A stretch of 64,000 nucleotides of DNA. Origin: a bacterium 0.1xD8-71. Its GTDB lineage: Bacteria; Bacillota; Clostridia; Lachnospirales; Lachnospiraceae. The position numbers and the translations under genes were made by a program. Of the stretch, positions 51,585 through 61,223 are shown piece after piece. The stretch spans positions 102,284 to 166,283 of the forward strand of contig RAYR01000015.1 in the NCBI GenBank assembly GCA_003612405.1, read 5' to 3'. The notes below the pieces were generated by a model that saw only the letters and a list, made by a program, of their open reading frames with translations, did no database searches and was not told the DNA's origin. The stretch's first letter is position 1, and every line of letters starts with the position of its first letter.

Positions 51585-54554
51585 ATGTCCAAGCGCTGGT
51601 TTTACCAGGAAGAATTATTTTTTGCGCAGGAGGATGACAGCCTGCGGGAAATCAACCAGGATAAGATCATAGACATGCTGAACAAGAATGGAGCAGTGGG
51701 TGTGGTCGGCGGTTTCTATGAAGAAGGTTTTCCGATTTACTTTATCAGTGCCTTTGCACTCAATAATATTGGCATGACTTTTGAGCAGTTTATGGAGACT
51801 ACCGGCGGTAAGTATTTAGAGGCAGTCTATGCGGAAGACCGGGCTTCATTTATAAGAGGCTGTGCAAGAGGCGAAAGCAGCAATGAATACCGCATACAGA
51901 ATCATGCAGGTGAGGGTATATGGGTGCAGGAGGAGCGGACGCAGTCCGTATCTGATGACGGCAGAAAGATATGGATCAGTGCTGTGCGCCTGACGGATGA
52001 AGCACGCAGAAGCAGTCAGTTAAATCGTGAGGCATTTCAGATGCTTCAGGATTCTTATTTTCGGATTAGTGCGATTAACCTTAATGAAAACGCCATTACA
52101 GATATGAAGATTGTGGACAGTGAAGAGATGGAAGTTGAACGCCTGCATGGTGATTACAAAAAGACGCTGGAATCCTGTGCCAATAATTATGTGGAAGAGA
52201 AGGACAGGGAAAGTTTTACTAATATCATGTCGGCAGAAAACCTGAAATCTGTCTTTTTGCATGGCGGAGAGCCAATCTATTTCAATTATCATCGTCTTGT
52301 GGATGGCGAATGGAAATGGGTGCGTTCCAAAATTGTGCCGGTAGATCATTTTAGTGAGGCAAATGCCCGCGTTATGTGGTATGTCAGAAACATATCGGAA
52401 GAAAAGGCTAAAGAAGCGGAGATGACAGATAAACTTCTAAGAACCAATGCGGAGCTGGTCCAGGCAAAACAGGAACTTGAGGAAGCAAACCGGAGAATCA
52501 ATGAATCCAACGTAGCGCTTCGCAAGACTTTAAGCGTGGAAGAACAGTACAGGCATGCAATTATTTCTGAGGCTGTATTTGTATATAACGTAAATGTTTC
52601 CAAGAATCTGATAGAGCAGGACTTCTATGAGGTCAGGGACGGACAGATGATATCGGTATTACCGATGGTGGGGTTACAGGCACCCTGTGATGCGGATGAT
52701 TTTTTCTTCCGGTGGAGCAAGGAAATGGTATTTCCTGAAGACAGGGAACTCTTTATCCAGACGCTTAACACAAGGCATCTGCTGGAAGCTTATGAACGTG
52801 GTGAAACCGAATTAATCGTAGAGGTGGAAACGGCAGGATCGGACGATGCGCCACAGATTCTGCGTTATACGATTTTGCTTACAAAAGATGCCGAGAGCGG
52901 GGATATTCTGGCACTTAATAATGCGAAGGATATCACGGAAACAAGAAGAAAGGAGCGGGATGCCAGACGGGCACTGTTAGATGCCTATGAGGCTGCCGAC
53001 CGGGCAAGTTCCGCCAAGACAGACTTTTTATCGAAGATGTCCCATGACATCAGAACGCCGCTGAACGCGATTATCGGTATGACAGCTATTGCGGGCACCA
53101 GACTGGAGGATCCCGAGGGTGTGGCGGAGTGCCTTGGTAAAATCTCTTCCGCCAGCAGACATCTGCTTTCCCTGGTCAATGAGGTGCTCGATATGAGCAG
53201 GATTGAAGCGGGGACAATGTCCTTTAATGAGGAGAACTTTAATCTCTTTGATATGGTCGATAATCTGGTCAGGATGACTGCTTCCGAGGCGGAGGGAAAG
53301 AGACAGAATGTGGAGATTATGGCACATGATCTGGTCCATGAGAATGTGATGGGAGATATCATGAGGATTCAACAGGCGTTGATGGGTGTGCTGACGAATT
53401 CCATTCGTTATACGCCGGAGGAAGGAGATATCGGTATAAGCATTGTGGAGAAACCGTCCACACAGAGTCACACAGGCTGTTATGAATTTATTATTCAGGA
53501 TAATGGGATTGGCATGTCAGAAGAATTCTTAGAGAGGATATTTGAGCCTTTTGAAAGAGCAGAAGATGTGCGTATCAACAAAATTAACGGAACGGGACTG
53601 GGATTGACAATTTCACGCAACATCATTCAGATGATGGGCGGCGATATCAAGATCGAGAGTGAGCAGGGGATCGGAACCATAGTCACGGTGACGATACCGC
53701 TTAAATACCGGGAGGAAGATCAGTTAGACAAACTCAATCTGGAAGGCAGGACAGTGCTCGTGGTGGATGACAGCCGGTTCATCTGTGAGAGTACCTGTGT
53801 CTTGTTGCAGAAACTTGGCATGAAGGGCGAGTGGGTATTGTCAGGCGAGGAAGCTGTAGCACGTGTGATTGAGAAAAAGCAAAAAGGAGAAGAGCTTTTT
53901 GCCATACTCCTGGATTGGAGTATGCCTGGCATGAACGGCCTTGATACGGCCAAGGCAATCCGCAGACATGCACAGTCAGAAGTACCGATTGCGGTGGTAT
54001 CCTCTTTTGACTGGGTAGATATTGAGATGGAAGCAAGAGTAGCGGGAATAGATGGATATATTATGAAACCCCTCTATAAGAACCGCCTGATCAATACCTT
54101 CAAAGGATTTTTACCAAAGGAGGATACGCAACAGCATCACAGTTCCTTAGAGGAGATAGGAAAGAAAGATTATTCGGAGAAACGCCTGTTGGTGGTGGAA
54201 GATAATGATTTAAACAGGGAAATTGCGACAGAGATACTTTCTATGACAGGGGTAAAGATTGAGACGGCAGAGAACGGTAAAGAAGCAGTAGACATGATGA
54301 TGGCGGCCGAACCGGGTTATTATGATCTGATTCTGATGGATATCCAGATGCCGGTCATGAATGGTTACGACGCAACCTGTGCGATTCGGGCGATCGAGCG
54401 GGAGGATGCGAGAAGAATTCCAATTGTGGCGATGACGGCCAATGCCTTTCTGGAGGATGTACAGAAAGCCAAAGCCTCTGGTATGAATGAACATATGATG
54501 AAACCACTGGACATTGAGCAGCTGCAAAAAATGCTGGCACGTTGGTTAAATTAA
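51585..54554 (+). CDS. Hybrid sensor histidine kinase with two receiver domains
   Basis: A 989-residue cytosolic protein (no membrane segment seen). It has PAS-like domains (about 25-140, 150-275 and a divergent one at about 325-450), a coiled-coil linker at about 275-325 (LRTNAELVQAKQELEEANRR), HisKA with H487 in SKMSHDIRTPLNAIIGM, HATPase (about 590-715, DNGIGMS, GTGLGLTIS), receiver 1 with D777 in LLDWSMPGMNG, and receiver 2 with D919 in LMDIQMPVMNG. There is no HPt domain, and none is encoded nearby, so the route from these receivers to the neighbouring OmpR-type regulator is not obvious. A terminator follows. Confidence 0.92.
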   Translation: MSKRWFYQEELFFAQEDDSLREINQDKIIDMLNKNGAVGVVGGFYEEGFPIYFISAFALNNIGMTFEQFMETTGGKYLEAVYAEDRASFIRGCARGESSNEYRIQNHAGEGIWVQEERTQSVSDDGRKIWISAVRLTDEARRSSQLNREAFQMLQDSYFRISAINLNENAITDMKIVDSEEMEVERLHGDYKKTLESCANNYVEEKDRESFTNIMSAENLKSVFLHGGEPIYFNYHRLVDGEWKWVRSKIVPVDHFSEANARVMWYVRNISEEKAKEAEMTDKLLRTNAELVQAKQELEEANRRINESNVALRKTLSVEEQYRHAIISEAVFVYNVNVSKNLIEQDFYEVRDGQMISVLPMVGLQAPCDADDFFFRWSKEMVFPEDRELFIQTLNTRHLLEAYERGETELIVEVETAGSDDAPQILRYTILLTKDAESGDILALNNAKDITETRRKERDARRALLDAYEAADRASSAKTDFLSKMSHDIRTPLNAIIGMTAIAGTRLEDPEGVAECLGKISSASRHLLSLVNEVLDMSRIEAGTMSFNEENFNLFDMVDNLVRMTASEAEGKRQNVEIMAHDLVHENVMGDIMRIQQALMGVLTNSIRYTPEEGDIGISIVEKPSTQSHTGCYEFIIQDNGIGMSEEFLERIFEPFERAEDVRINKINGTGLGLTISRNIIQMMGGDIKIESEQGIGTIVTVTIPLKYREEDQLDKLNLEGRTVLVVDDSRFICESTCVLLQKLGMKGEWVLSGEEAVARVIEKKQKGEELFAILLDWSMPGMNGLDTAKAIRRHAQSEVPIAVVSSFDWVDIEMEARVAGIDGYIMKPLYKNRLINTFKGFLPKEDTQQHHSSLEEIGKKDYSEKRLLVVEDNDLNREIATEILSMTGVKIETAENGKEAVDMMMAAEPGYYDLILMDIQMPVMNGYDATCAIRAIEREDARRIPIVAMTANAFLEDVQKAKASGMNEHMMKPLDIEQLQKMLARWLN

Positions 54555-54560
54555 GAGAAG

Positions 54561-54597
54561 ATACCGATTTCAACTTATGGGTGGAGTCGGTATTTTT
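54561..54597 (+). terminator. Terminator of the kinase operon
   Basis: ATACCGA (54561-54567) / TCGGTAT (54587-54593), then TTTTTAA. Confidence 0.75.
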
Positions 54598-54647
54598 AAT
54601 GGGAAACAATCTTTTCTAAAAAAAGTCTTAAATGTAGGAGGATACCC

Positions 54648-54675
54648 TTGATTTTTACTCAAAAAAATGTATTCT
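54648..54675 (+). promoter_or_regulatory. Possible promoter of the RND operon
   Basis: TTGATT (54648-54653), 16-base spacer, TATTCT (54670-54675), about 50 bases before the adaptor start. Confidence 0.5.
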
Positions 54676-54726
54676 AAAGAATGAATGTGCGAGGACAGCA
54701 GTTTACGGAAAGGACATGATGATATA

Positions 54727-56553
54727 ATGCAGAAACAGTACATAAAATTCTCCCGCAGAGCATTGTCCGTTCTGCTTGCATCGGCGTGTGCAGGTATGAT
54801 GATTACGGGCTGTGGCGAAGCGGCAGTGGAGGAAGAGACAATCAGTGAGGCGATTCCTGTCGAGGTGCAGAGTCCGGAGGCCGGGACGCTCACACTAAAA
54901 AATGAATTCGTGGGGATAGTGAGCCCTGAGGAGTTTGTGTATGTGGTCCCGATGGTGTCAGCAGAAGTGTTGAGTGCCGATGTGGCTGTGGGAGATACGG
55001 TATCGGCGGGGCAAGAGTTATGTAAACTGGATTCAGAAGCTGCACAGTTGCAGCTTGCCAGTGCCCAGGCCCAGTATGACAGTGTGGAAGCCAATGTGGA
55101 TGCGGCTGAGGTGGGGTATGAGATTGCCCAGGCTCAGTATGAGAGCGCGCTGGCGCAGATAGATATTCAGAATGAGCAGACCCAGAGACAGAAGGATTTG
55201 CAGCTGTATCAGATGCAGATTCAGATTGACAGCATCAACAGTGGCATAGATGATATCAACGAACAGATGGCGGATCTTGAGGAAGATAAGCGAGATGCCA
55301 AGGATCAGAAGAGTGATCTGAAGAAGGCGAAGAATCAGGCCAGTGCGTATGCGGATCAGGCGTCGGCGGCGTATGGTCAGGCACAGGCGGCGTATAATGC
55401 GACGATAGAAGCTTATGAGTATGATAAAAAGCAGATGGCGTATCAGCAGGCGGCAGCTGCGGTTACGGCAATGGAGCTACCAGGGGTGGAAGAATCCTAT
55501 GATGGTGACTACGAGGGTGATTTACAGAAGAAAAAAGATGACCTGAAAGCAGCAGGTGAAGCATTAAAAACCGCAGAAGAACAAATAGATTATTATAAGA
55601 AATCCTTGAACGATGCCAGATCCGCCATGTCTTCTGCCCAGTCAGCAGTATCCCAGACAGAGTCAGCCTATGAACAGGTCAAGGCAGGTATTGATTCCAT
55701 CGAGGAAGGTCAGGAGAAGCTGAATGACACTTTGTCGGATACTTATAAGAGCCTTGAACAGACAGAGGCCCTTAAGAATATGACAGAGGCAAGTCTTAAC
55801 ATAGATACGACACCGGTACAGGATGCCAGCAAGAAAACGGCGGCTCTGAGTGTGGATTCCGCAGCGGCTACGGTCAATTCCGCCAAAGTGGGTGCGCAGG
55901 GAGCGAAGGTTGCCATCGACAGCGCGGAGTACCAGTTGGATATGTATACACTGAAAGCGCCCATTGACGGGGTGATTGAAGCGGTCAATGTGAAGGAACA
56001 TGATTTTGCTTCCCCCAGCGGGCCGGCTTTTGTGATTTCCAATAAGAATACCATGACGGTCACCTTCAATGTGAGTGAAGGTATCCGCAATACACTGCGG
56101 GTCGGGCAGAAGGTACAGGTGGACCGGAACGGAAAGCTGTATGATGCTGTAATCACCGAGATTGGTACGATGATTGATCAGAATACAGGATTGTTTGCAG
56201 TGAAATCCTGTGTGAGTACGCCGGATGCCAGCCTGCTCACAGGAAGCAGTGTGAAAGTCACTGCGGATACTTACAGTCAGGATGAGGCAGTTCTGATTCC
56301 CTATGATGCAGTTTACTATGATGACAGCCAGCCCTATGTTTATGTGGTGGAAGATGGCATTGCCAGACGCCGTGATGTGGAGACAGGCATTTTTGATGCA
56401 GAGACAATCACGGTATTGTCAGGTCTTAGTGTGGATGATGTGTTGATTACCAGCTGGTCGGCAAATCTGCGGGACGGAGCAGAGATATCAATACAAAATG
56501 GTGAAGATCAGGAAACTGGGAATATCACAACAGGTGATGGAGGCGCAGAATGA
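54727..56553 (+). CDS. RND efflux periplasmic-adaptor-type lipoprotein (HlyD family)
   Basis: A 608-residue membrane-fusion protein. A lipoprotein signal (residues 1-26, lipobox MITGC) anchors it outside the membrane. A barrel-sandwich half-motif (about 45-95) is followed by a very long Gln/Ala/Asp-rich coiled-coil region (about 95-390), then the second lipoyl half (YTLKAPIDGVIEAVNVKEHD) and beta-barrel domains. It is much longer than common adaptors (about 350-450 residues), and the excess lies in the coiled coil. ATG 54727 is used (GGAAAGGAC upstream); the longer in-frame start at 54685 would bury the signal peptide. It overlaps the RND gene by four bases (ATGA). Confidence 0.88.
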   Translation: MQKQYIKFSRRALSVLLASACAGMMITGCGEAAVEEETISEAIPVEVQSPEAGTLTLKNEFVGIVSPEEFVYVVPMVSAEVLSADVAVGDTVSAGQELCKLDSEAAQLQLASAQAQYDSVEANVDAAEVGYEIAQAQYESALAQIDIQNEQTQRQKDLQLYQMQIQIDSINSGIDDINEQMADLEEDKRDAKDQKSDLKKAKNQASAYADQASAAYGQAQAAYNATIEAYEYDKKQMAYQQAAAAVTAMELPGVEESYDGDYEGDLQKKKDDLKAAGEALKTAEEQIDYYKKSLNDARSAMSSAQSAVSQTESAYEQVKAGIDSIEEGQEKLNDTLSDTYKSLEQTEALKNMTEASLNIDTTPVQDASKKTAALSVDSAAATVNSAKVGAQGAKVAIDSAEYQLDMYTLKAPIDGVIEAVNVKEHDFASPSGPAFVISNKNTMTVTFNVSEGIRNTLRVGQKVQVDRNGKLYDAVITEIGTMIDQNTGLFAVKSCVSTPDASLLTGSSVKVTADTYSQDEAVLIPYDAVYYDDSQPYVYVVEDGIARRRDVETGIFDAETITVLSGLSVDDVLITSWSANLRDGAEISIQNGEDQETGNITTGDGGAE

Positions 56554-59500
56554 GTTTGACGAAATTAGCCCTAAAAAGACCGGTATCCACTGCAATGATT
56601 ATATTGGCACTGATAGTTTTTGGCCTGTCATCTGTGGTGGGGTTTCGTCTGGAACTGACGCCTGATATGGAACTGCCCATGCTTCTGGTTTATACCATTT
56701 ATCCGGGTGCTGATCCGGAGAGCGTGGAGGAACTGGTGACCAAGGAAGTGGAAGCGGCCGGTTCCGAGCAGAGCGGCGTGACTACTTATACTTCCCAATC
56801 CGCAGAAAATATGTCCATGGTTATGTTTCAGTATGAGTATGGGACGGATTTAAAAGATGCCTATATGGATTTGAAGACGGCCCTTGATTCTGCCAAGGCG
56901 TCGATGCCGGAAGATGTGAATGAGCCGATGGTTATAGAGATGTCCATGGATCAGATGGAGACCATGGATATTTCTGTCACAGCTGTGGGTGACAGTGATG
57001 TGTTAAGCTATGTCAATGATACGCTGGTGACAGAACTGGAGACAATCTCCGGTGTGGCAGACGTAACCGTGTACGGCGGCCATGAAAATTATATCAGAGT
57101 ACAGTTGAATTCCCAGGCCATGAAGCAATACGGATTATCCATGAGCACGATTGCACAGACCATTGGTTCCATGGATTTTACGATTCCCGCAGGAAATGTG
57201 AGTCAGGGATCTCAGGATATTGCCGTGTCAAGCAGTGCAGATATCTCGGGCGTGGTACAGATTCAGAATATTCCTGTTACGACAGCGAAGGGACAGATTA
57301 TTCCGCTTTCGGAGATAGCTGTTGTCAGTGAAAGTCAAAAGGATGCATCCAGTATCAGCAGATATAACGGTCAGGAAAATGTTACCATTGCCATTACCAA
57401 GAAGAAAAGTTATGGTACGGTGGATGTGACAAGGGATGTGGAACGGGCTCTGGACAGATTGCAGGAAGATAATGATACGGTGGATATCAGTATTATTTAT
57501 AATGCAAGTGATATGATTCAGTCGTCCCTCTCATCGGTTGGCAATACCTTGCTTTTGGGCGTTGTATTTTCCATGTTGGTTCTGTTTATCTTTTTTGGAG
57601 ATTTAAGGGCCAGCCTGATTGTGGGAAGTTCCATGCCGATTTCCTTGTTTGCAACCATGATCGGTATGAATATGATGGGTTTTACCTTTAATGTGGTAAC
57701 CATGGGAGCGCTTGTCATTGCCATTGGTATGATGGTTGACAGTTCGATTGTGGTGCTGGAAAGTTGCTTCAGATTAAAGGATGAGACGGGAGAATACCAG
57801 GAGTCGGCATTGAAAGGAACTGGTATTGTGACAGCTTCTATTGTGGCCTCCACCATCACCACTGTGGTGGTGTACATGCCCTTGAGTACGATGAAGGGGC
57901 TGTCCGGACAGCTTTTCTCAGAACTTGGTATGACGATTATCCTGGCGATGCTGGCATCTTTGGTGATGGCCATGACGATTATTCCGCTTCTTTTTTCCAA
58001 GTTTAAGCCGGTGGAGAAGAAAGAACTGCCGGCGAATAAATTGCTGCGCAAGATAAACAGCGGCTATGACAGGCTGCTTCGCAGATTGCTGCCTAAGAAG
58101 GGACTGGTGGTCTGTGTCGCGGTGTTCCTTCTGGTGGCGGCTTTTATGCTGGTAAGCCATATTCATACAGAGCTGATGCCCAGTATGGATGAAGGTGCCT
58201 TCTCCATCACGGCAAGTTTCAGGTCAGGCACGAAGATGGATGTGATTGAGGAGCAGGCAGGCTTCCTGGAGGAGATGGCGGAGGCCGATGAGAATGTGGG
58301 CCGTTATTCCTTTAGTATTTCCGGTGCAACAGCTACATTGACGGCTTATCTGGCTGATGACTGTGAATTATCCACAGGCGAGGCAATCGAGAGTTATACC
58401 AGGGCTCTTGCAGATAAGACCAATATGGATATCAGTATCCAGGCCAGCGGTGCCAGTATGACCAGCATGATGAGCAGCGGTATTGAAATTGACCTGGAAG
58501 GACGGGATCTGGGAGATTTGAAAGCAGCATCCAAGCAGGTACAGCAGATGCTTCAGCAGATTCCGGGTGTCTTACAGACATCATCCAATATGTCCGATGC
58601 GTCCACCCAGGCAAAAGTAATCATTGATCCTTTAAAGAGTATGTCGGTGGGACTTGCGCCTATGCAGGTGGCAGGAGAAATGTATAGTACTTTAAGCGGT
58701 ACGGAGGCGGCTAAGCTGACCAGAAGCGGTGAGGAGTTTTCTGTGCGGGTAGAGTATCCGGCAGGGGAGTTCGACAATATGAACGACCTGTTAAACATCA
58801 CATTGACTACACCCTATGGAAGTCAGGTGCCATTGTCGGAGATCGCTTCGGTAGAATATGTGGATTCGCCGGTTACACTGACTCGTGTGGATGGCATTTA
58901 TCAAGTGGCGGTAACGGCCAACACCACGGATGATGCCAAGTACACAGCGCAGGAAGCCGCTGATGCAGCCATGGAGCAGATGGTGCTGCCAAGAGGAGTA
59001 GCCCGTACGACCACCATGATGGACGATATGATGATTGACGAATTTACGGCAATCATTACAGCCATATTTGTGGCGGTATTCCTTATTTTCCTGGTAATGG
59101 CGATGCAGTTTGAGTCCCCCAGGTTCTCCATGATGGTCATGATGAGTATTCCATTTGCTTTAATTGGATCCTTTGGATTGCTGTATCTCGCCAGATCGAC
59201 CCTCAGCATGGTCTCTCTTATGGGTGTGCTCATGTTAGTGGGTATCGTGGTGAATAATGGTATTTTGTATGTGGATACGGCAAACAGACTGCGGGAGGAA
59301 ATGCCATTGGAGGAAGCATTGATTCAGAGTGGACAGCTGCGGCTGCGGCCGATTCTGATGACCACATTGACAACGATTCTGTCCATGGTTCCCATGTCTC
59401 TGGGAATCGGAGAAGGATCTGTCATGATGGAAGGTATGGCGTTAGTCATTATTGGCGGATTGATAGCATCCACAATCCTGATCTTGCTGCTGATGCCGAC

Positions 59501-59597
59501 ATTCTATCTGATCATAGATAAGCGGAGCCGTAAGGAAAAGAGACTGCGGAGGAAAGAGGCAAGGCTGGAAGCAAAAGAAAGTAATAAAGACAAGTGA
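56550..59597 (+). CDS. RND-family efflux transporter (AcrB/MMPL-like, HAE type)
   Basis: A 1015-residue proton-driven pump with the full HAE-RND layout: TM1 at about 12-30, a large extracytoplasmic porter domain (about 35-330), TM2-6 (about 330-470), TM7 at about 517-535, a second porter domain (about 540-835), and TM8-12 (about 840-1000). The start MSLTKLALKRPVSTAMIILA and the TM4 segment with GMMVDSSIVVLE (charged Asp relay) are characteristic. In a Gram-positive cell it would pump from membrane or cytosol to the wall via the lipoprotein adaptor, without an outer-membrane channel. The substrate is unknown. A strong terminator follows. Confidence 0.94.
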   Translation: MSLTKLALKRPVSTAMIILALIVFGLSSVVGFRLELTPDMELPMLLVYTIYPGADPESVEELVTKEVEAAGSEQSGVTTYTSQSAENMSMVMFQYEYGTDLKDAYMDLKTALDSAKASMPEDVNEPMVIEMSMDQMETMDISVTAVGDSDVLSYVNDTLVTELETISGVADVTVYGGHENYIRVQLNSQAMKQYGLSMSTIAQTIGSMDFTIPAGNVSQGSQDIAVSSSADISGVVQIQNIPVTTAKGQIIPLSEIAVVSESQKDASSISRYNGQENVTIAITKKKSYGTVDVTRDVERALDRLQEDNDTVDISIIYNASDMIQSSLSSVGNTLLLGVVFSMLVLFIFFGDLRASLIVGSSMPISLFATMIGMNMMGFTFNVVTMGALVIAIGMMVDSSIVVLESCFRLKDETGEYQESALKGTGIVTASIVASTITTVVVYMPLSTMKGLSGQLFSELGMTIILAMLASLVMAMTIIPLLFSKFKPVEKKELPANKLLRKINSGYDRLLRRLLPKKGLVVCVAVFLLVAAFMLVSHIHTELMPSMDEGAFSITASFRSGTKMDVIEEQAGFLEEMAEADENVGRYSFSISGATATLTAYLADDCELSTGEAIESYTRALADKTNMDISIQASGASMTSMMSSGIEIDLEGRDLGDLKAASKQVQQMLQQIPGVLQTSSNMSDASTQAKVIIDPLKSMSVGLAPMQVAGEMYSTLSGTEAAKLTRSGEEFSVRVEYPAGEFDNMNDLLNITLTTPYGSQVPLSEIASVEYVDSPVTLTRVDGIYQVAVTANTTDDAKYTAQEAADAAMEQMVLPRGVARTTTMMDDMMIDEFTAIITAIFVAVFLIFLVMAMQFESPRFSMMVMMSIPFALIGSFGLLYLARSTLSMVSLMGVLMLVGIVVNNGILYVDTANRLREEMPLEEALIQSGQLRLRPILMTTLTTILSMVPMSLGIGEGSVMMEGMALVIIGGLIASTILILLLMPTFYLIIDKRSRKEKRLRRKEARLEAKESNKDK

Positions 59598-59640
59598 TTA
59601 GCTTAAGAAGCAGGAATCAGGAAGTCTGATATAGCGGAGA

Positions 59641-59678
59641 AAAGCCAGGAGATGACCGATGTCAAAACCTGGCTTTTG
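59641..59678. terminator. Bidirectional terminator between RND pump and diguanylate cyclase genes
   Basis: AAAAGCCAGG (59641-59650) / CCTGGCTTTT (59669-59678), a perfect 10-bp stem with A-run before and T-run after. It serves both convergent genes. Confidence 0.82.
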
Positions 59679-59684
59679 TTTTCG

Positions 59685-61106
59685 TTATCGTATATGGAAT
59701 CTGTTCTTGCCATTTCTTTTTGCTTCATACAATGCCTTATCTGCATTTTGATATAAGAAGTTATAAGATTCGCTGTGGGATACAAAGGCGGCGCCAATGC
59801 TGGCAGATAGGTTCTGGGCCGGATATTTGTCCTCCAGATTCTGGTGAACCAGACCGATGAATTTGGTCAGCATGGCTTCTGCTTCAGCGGAGGAGATATT
59901 CCGCCCGATAAAGACGGCAAACTCATCTCCTCCCAGGCGGGAGACCATATCCTTGTTACGGTTAAAGTACGATTCCAGAAGACAACTGAAATCCTGTAAC
60001 ACCTTATCCCCTACAGGGTGTCCAAGCTGGTCATTGACCAGTTTAAAATTATCCATGTCTATGATTAGAAGAAGTCCCTGTCCCGGATTTTCTTCTAAAG
60101 CCAGACGGACGTACTCTTCAAAACCATTCCGGTTCCACAGATTTGTCAGAGGATCGCGTTTTGCCTTTTTACGGATGATACTCATTTCCCGGGAGAATTT
60201 GGACGTCACAGCAAATAAAAGCAGGGCCGCGGCGATCGCCACAATCAGCATGGGAAATTCGATTCGCCATAGATTATTAAGAACTACTTTCTGGTTCATA
60301 CAGGTCACAAAATACCAGCCGGTATCCTCGATCATGTTGATGTTGACGAAATAGATACTGCCGTTGCTGCCGAAAACTTCTCTCTGGCCAATCACCTCAG
60401 AGTCCAACAGCCGGTTGACATTTTGGTATAACAGGGAGTCTGTTTCAGAGGACAAAGTATTTCCGACCATGGCGGGATTGGAGTCTGCCAGGATCAGCCG
60501 GCTTTCTCTGGTAACAAAAAAAGCGTTTTCAATCTCATTGACAGTAATTTCCCGGGTCAGTTGTGCAGCATAATCCAGATAAACATCCGCAGCCATTACG
60601 CTTACGGCAGAGCCGGTGTTGAGTCTGGATGTTACACTAACGCAGGTGCTGCCGGTCATGGCATCCACATAAGGTTCACCAAAAGAAAATGTGTCATGCG
60701 CTAACCCCTCTTTATACCAGTCGCGCTCTGTTACCACAAAGTCGTCTCCGGGAATCCAGCCGGAGGAGTCAAAGTAGTTACCCTGATCATCACCCATATA
60801 TAAGCCATAAGGATAGGCACTGTGCGTACCGGCGCTGGTTTTCATCATTTCGTAAGTCTCATCCTTATCCAGGCCAATCTGTTCCGCCATAGACTTATAG
60901 ATGGTTACTTCCTGTAGGACAGAATCTGCCCAGGTACTGATATCTTCCGCATAGTTCTGAGATTCCAGAGCAAGTTTTGCCTTGGATAAAGCTATGATTT
61001 CATTTCTGACGAGAATGAAATAAACCACAATCATTAGCAGGACAATCGGGACAATAGTACATACCAGCTTTATATTAGTCCAGATATATCTAGATTTTTG
61101 TTTCAA
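59685..61106 (-). CDS. Membrane diguanylate cyclase with Cache sensor
   Basis: A 473-residue protein: TM1 at about residues 14-34, an extracellular dCache-like sensor (about 40-275, with SSGWIPGDDFVVTERDWYKEG), TM2 at about 285-302, and a GGDEF domain (about 315-473) with an intact signature RLGGDEFAVFIGR and DPLTNLWNRNGFEEYV. It should synthesise cyclic di-GMP in response to an external ligand. The start is TTG 61106 with AGGGGGAA six bases upstream; no in-frame ATG fits. It is divergent from the histidine kinase gene across 117 bases. Confidence 0.92.
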   Translation of the reverse strand: MKQKSRYIWTNIKLVCTIVPIVLLMIVVYFILVRNEIIALSKAKLALESQNYAEDISTWADSVLQEVTIYKSMAEQIGLDKDETYEMMKTSAGTHSAYPYGLYMGDDQGNYFDSSGWIPGDDFVVTERDWYKEGLAHDTFSFGEPYVDAMTGSTCVSVTSRLNTGSAVSVMAADVYLDYAAQLTREITVNEIENAFFVTRESRLILADSNPAMVGNTLSSETDSLLYQNVNRLLDSEVIGQREVFGSNGSIYFVNINMIEDTGWYFVTCMNQKVVLNNLWRIEFPMLIVAIAAALLLFAVTSKFSREMSIIRKKAKRDPLTNLWNRNGFEEYVRLALEENPGQGLLLIIDMDNFKLVNDQLGHPVGDKVLQDFSCLLESYFNRNKDMVSRLGGDEFAVFIGRNISSAEAEAMLTKFIGLVHQNLEDKYPAQNLSASIGAAFVSHSESYNFLYQNADKALYEAKRNGKNRFHIR

Positions 61107-61223
61107 TGAAATTCCCCCTGAAAACAGTCAATTTAGTTTTGACTATTCAATATTTCGTAATAATTATAGCAAGGGTAATTCTGGAAGTCAATTCAAGAAG
61201 CCGAGGCTGGAGTATATTGACAA

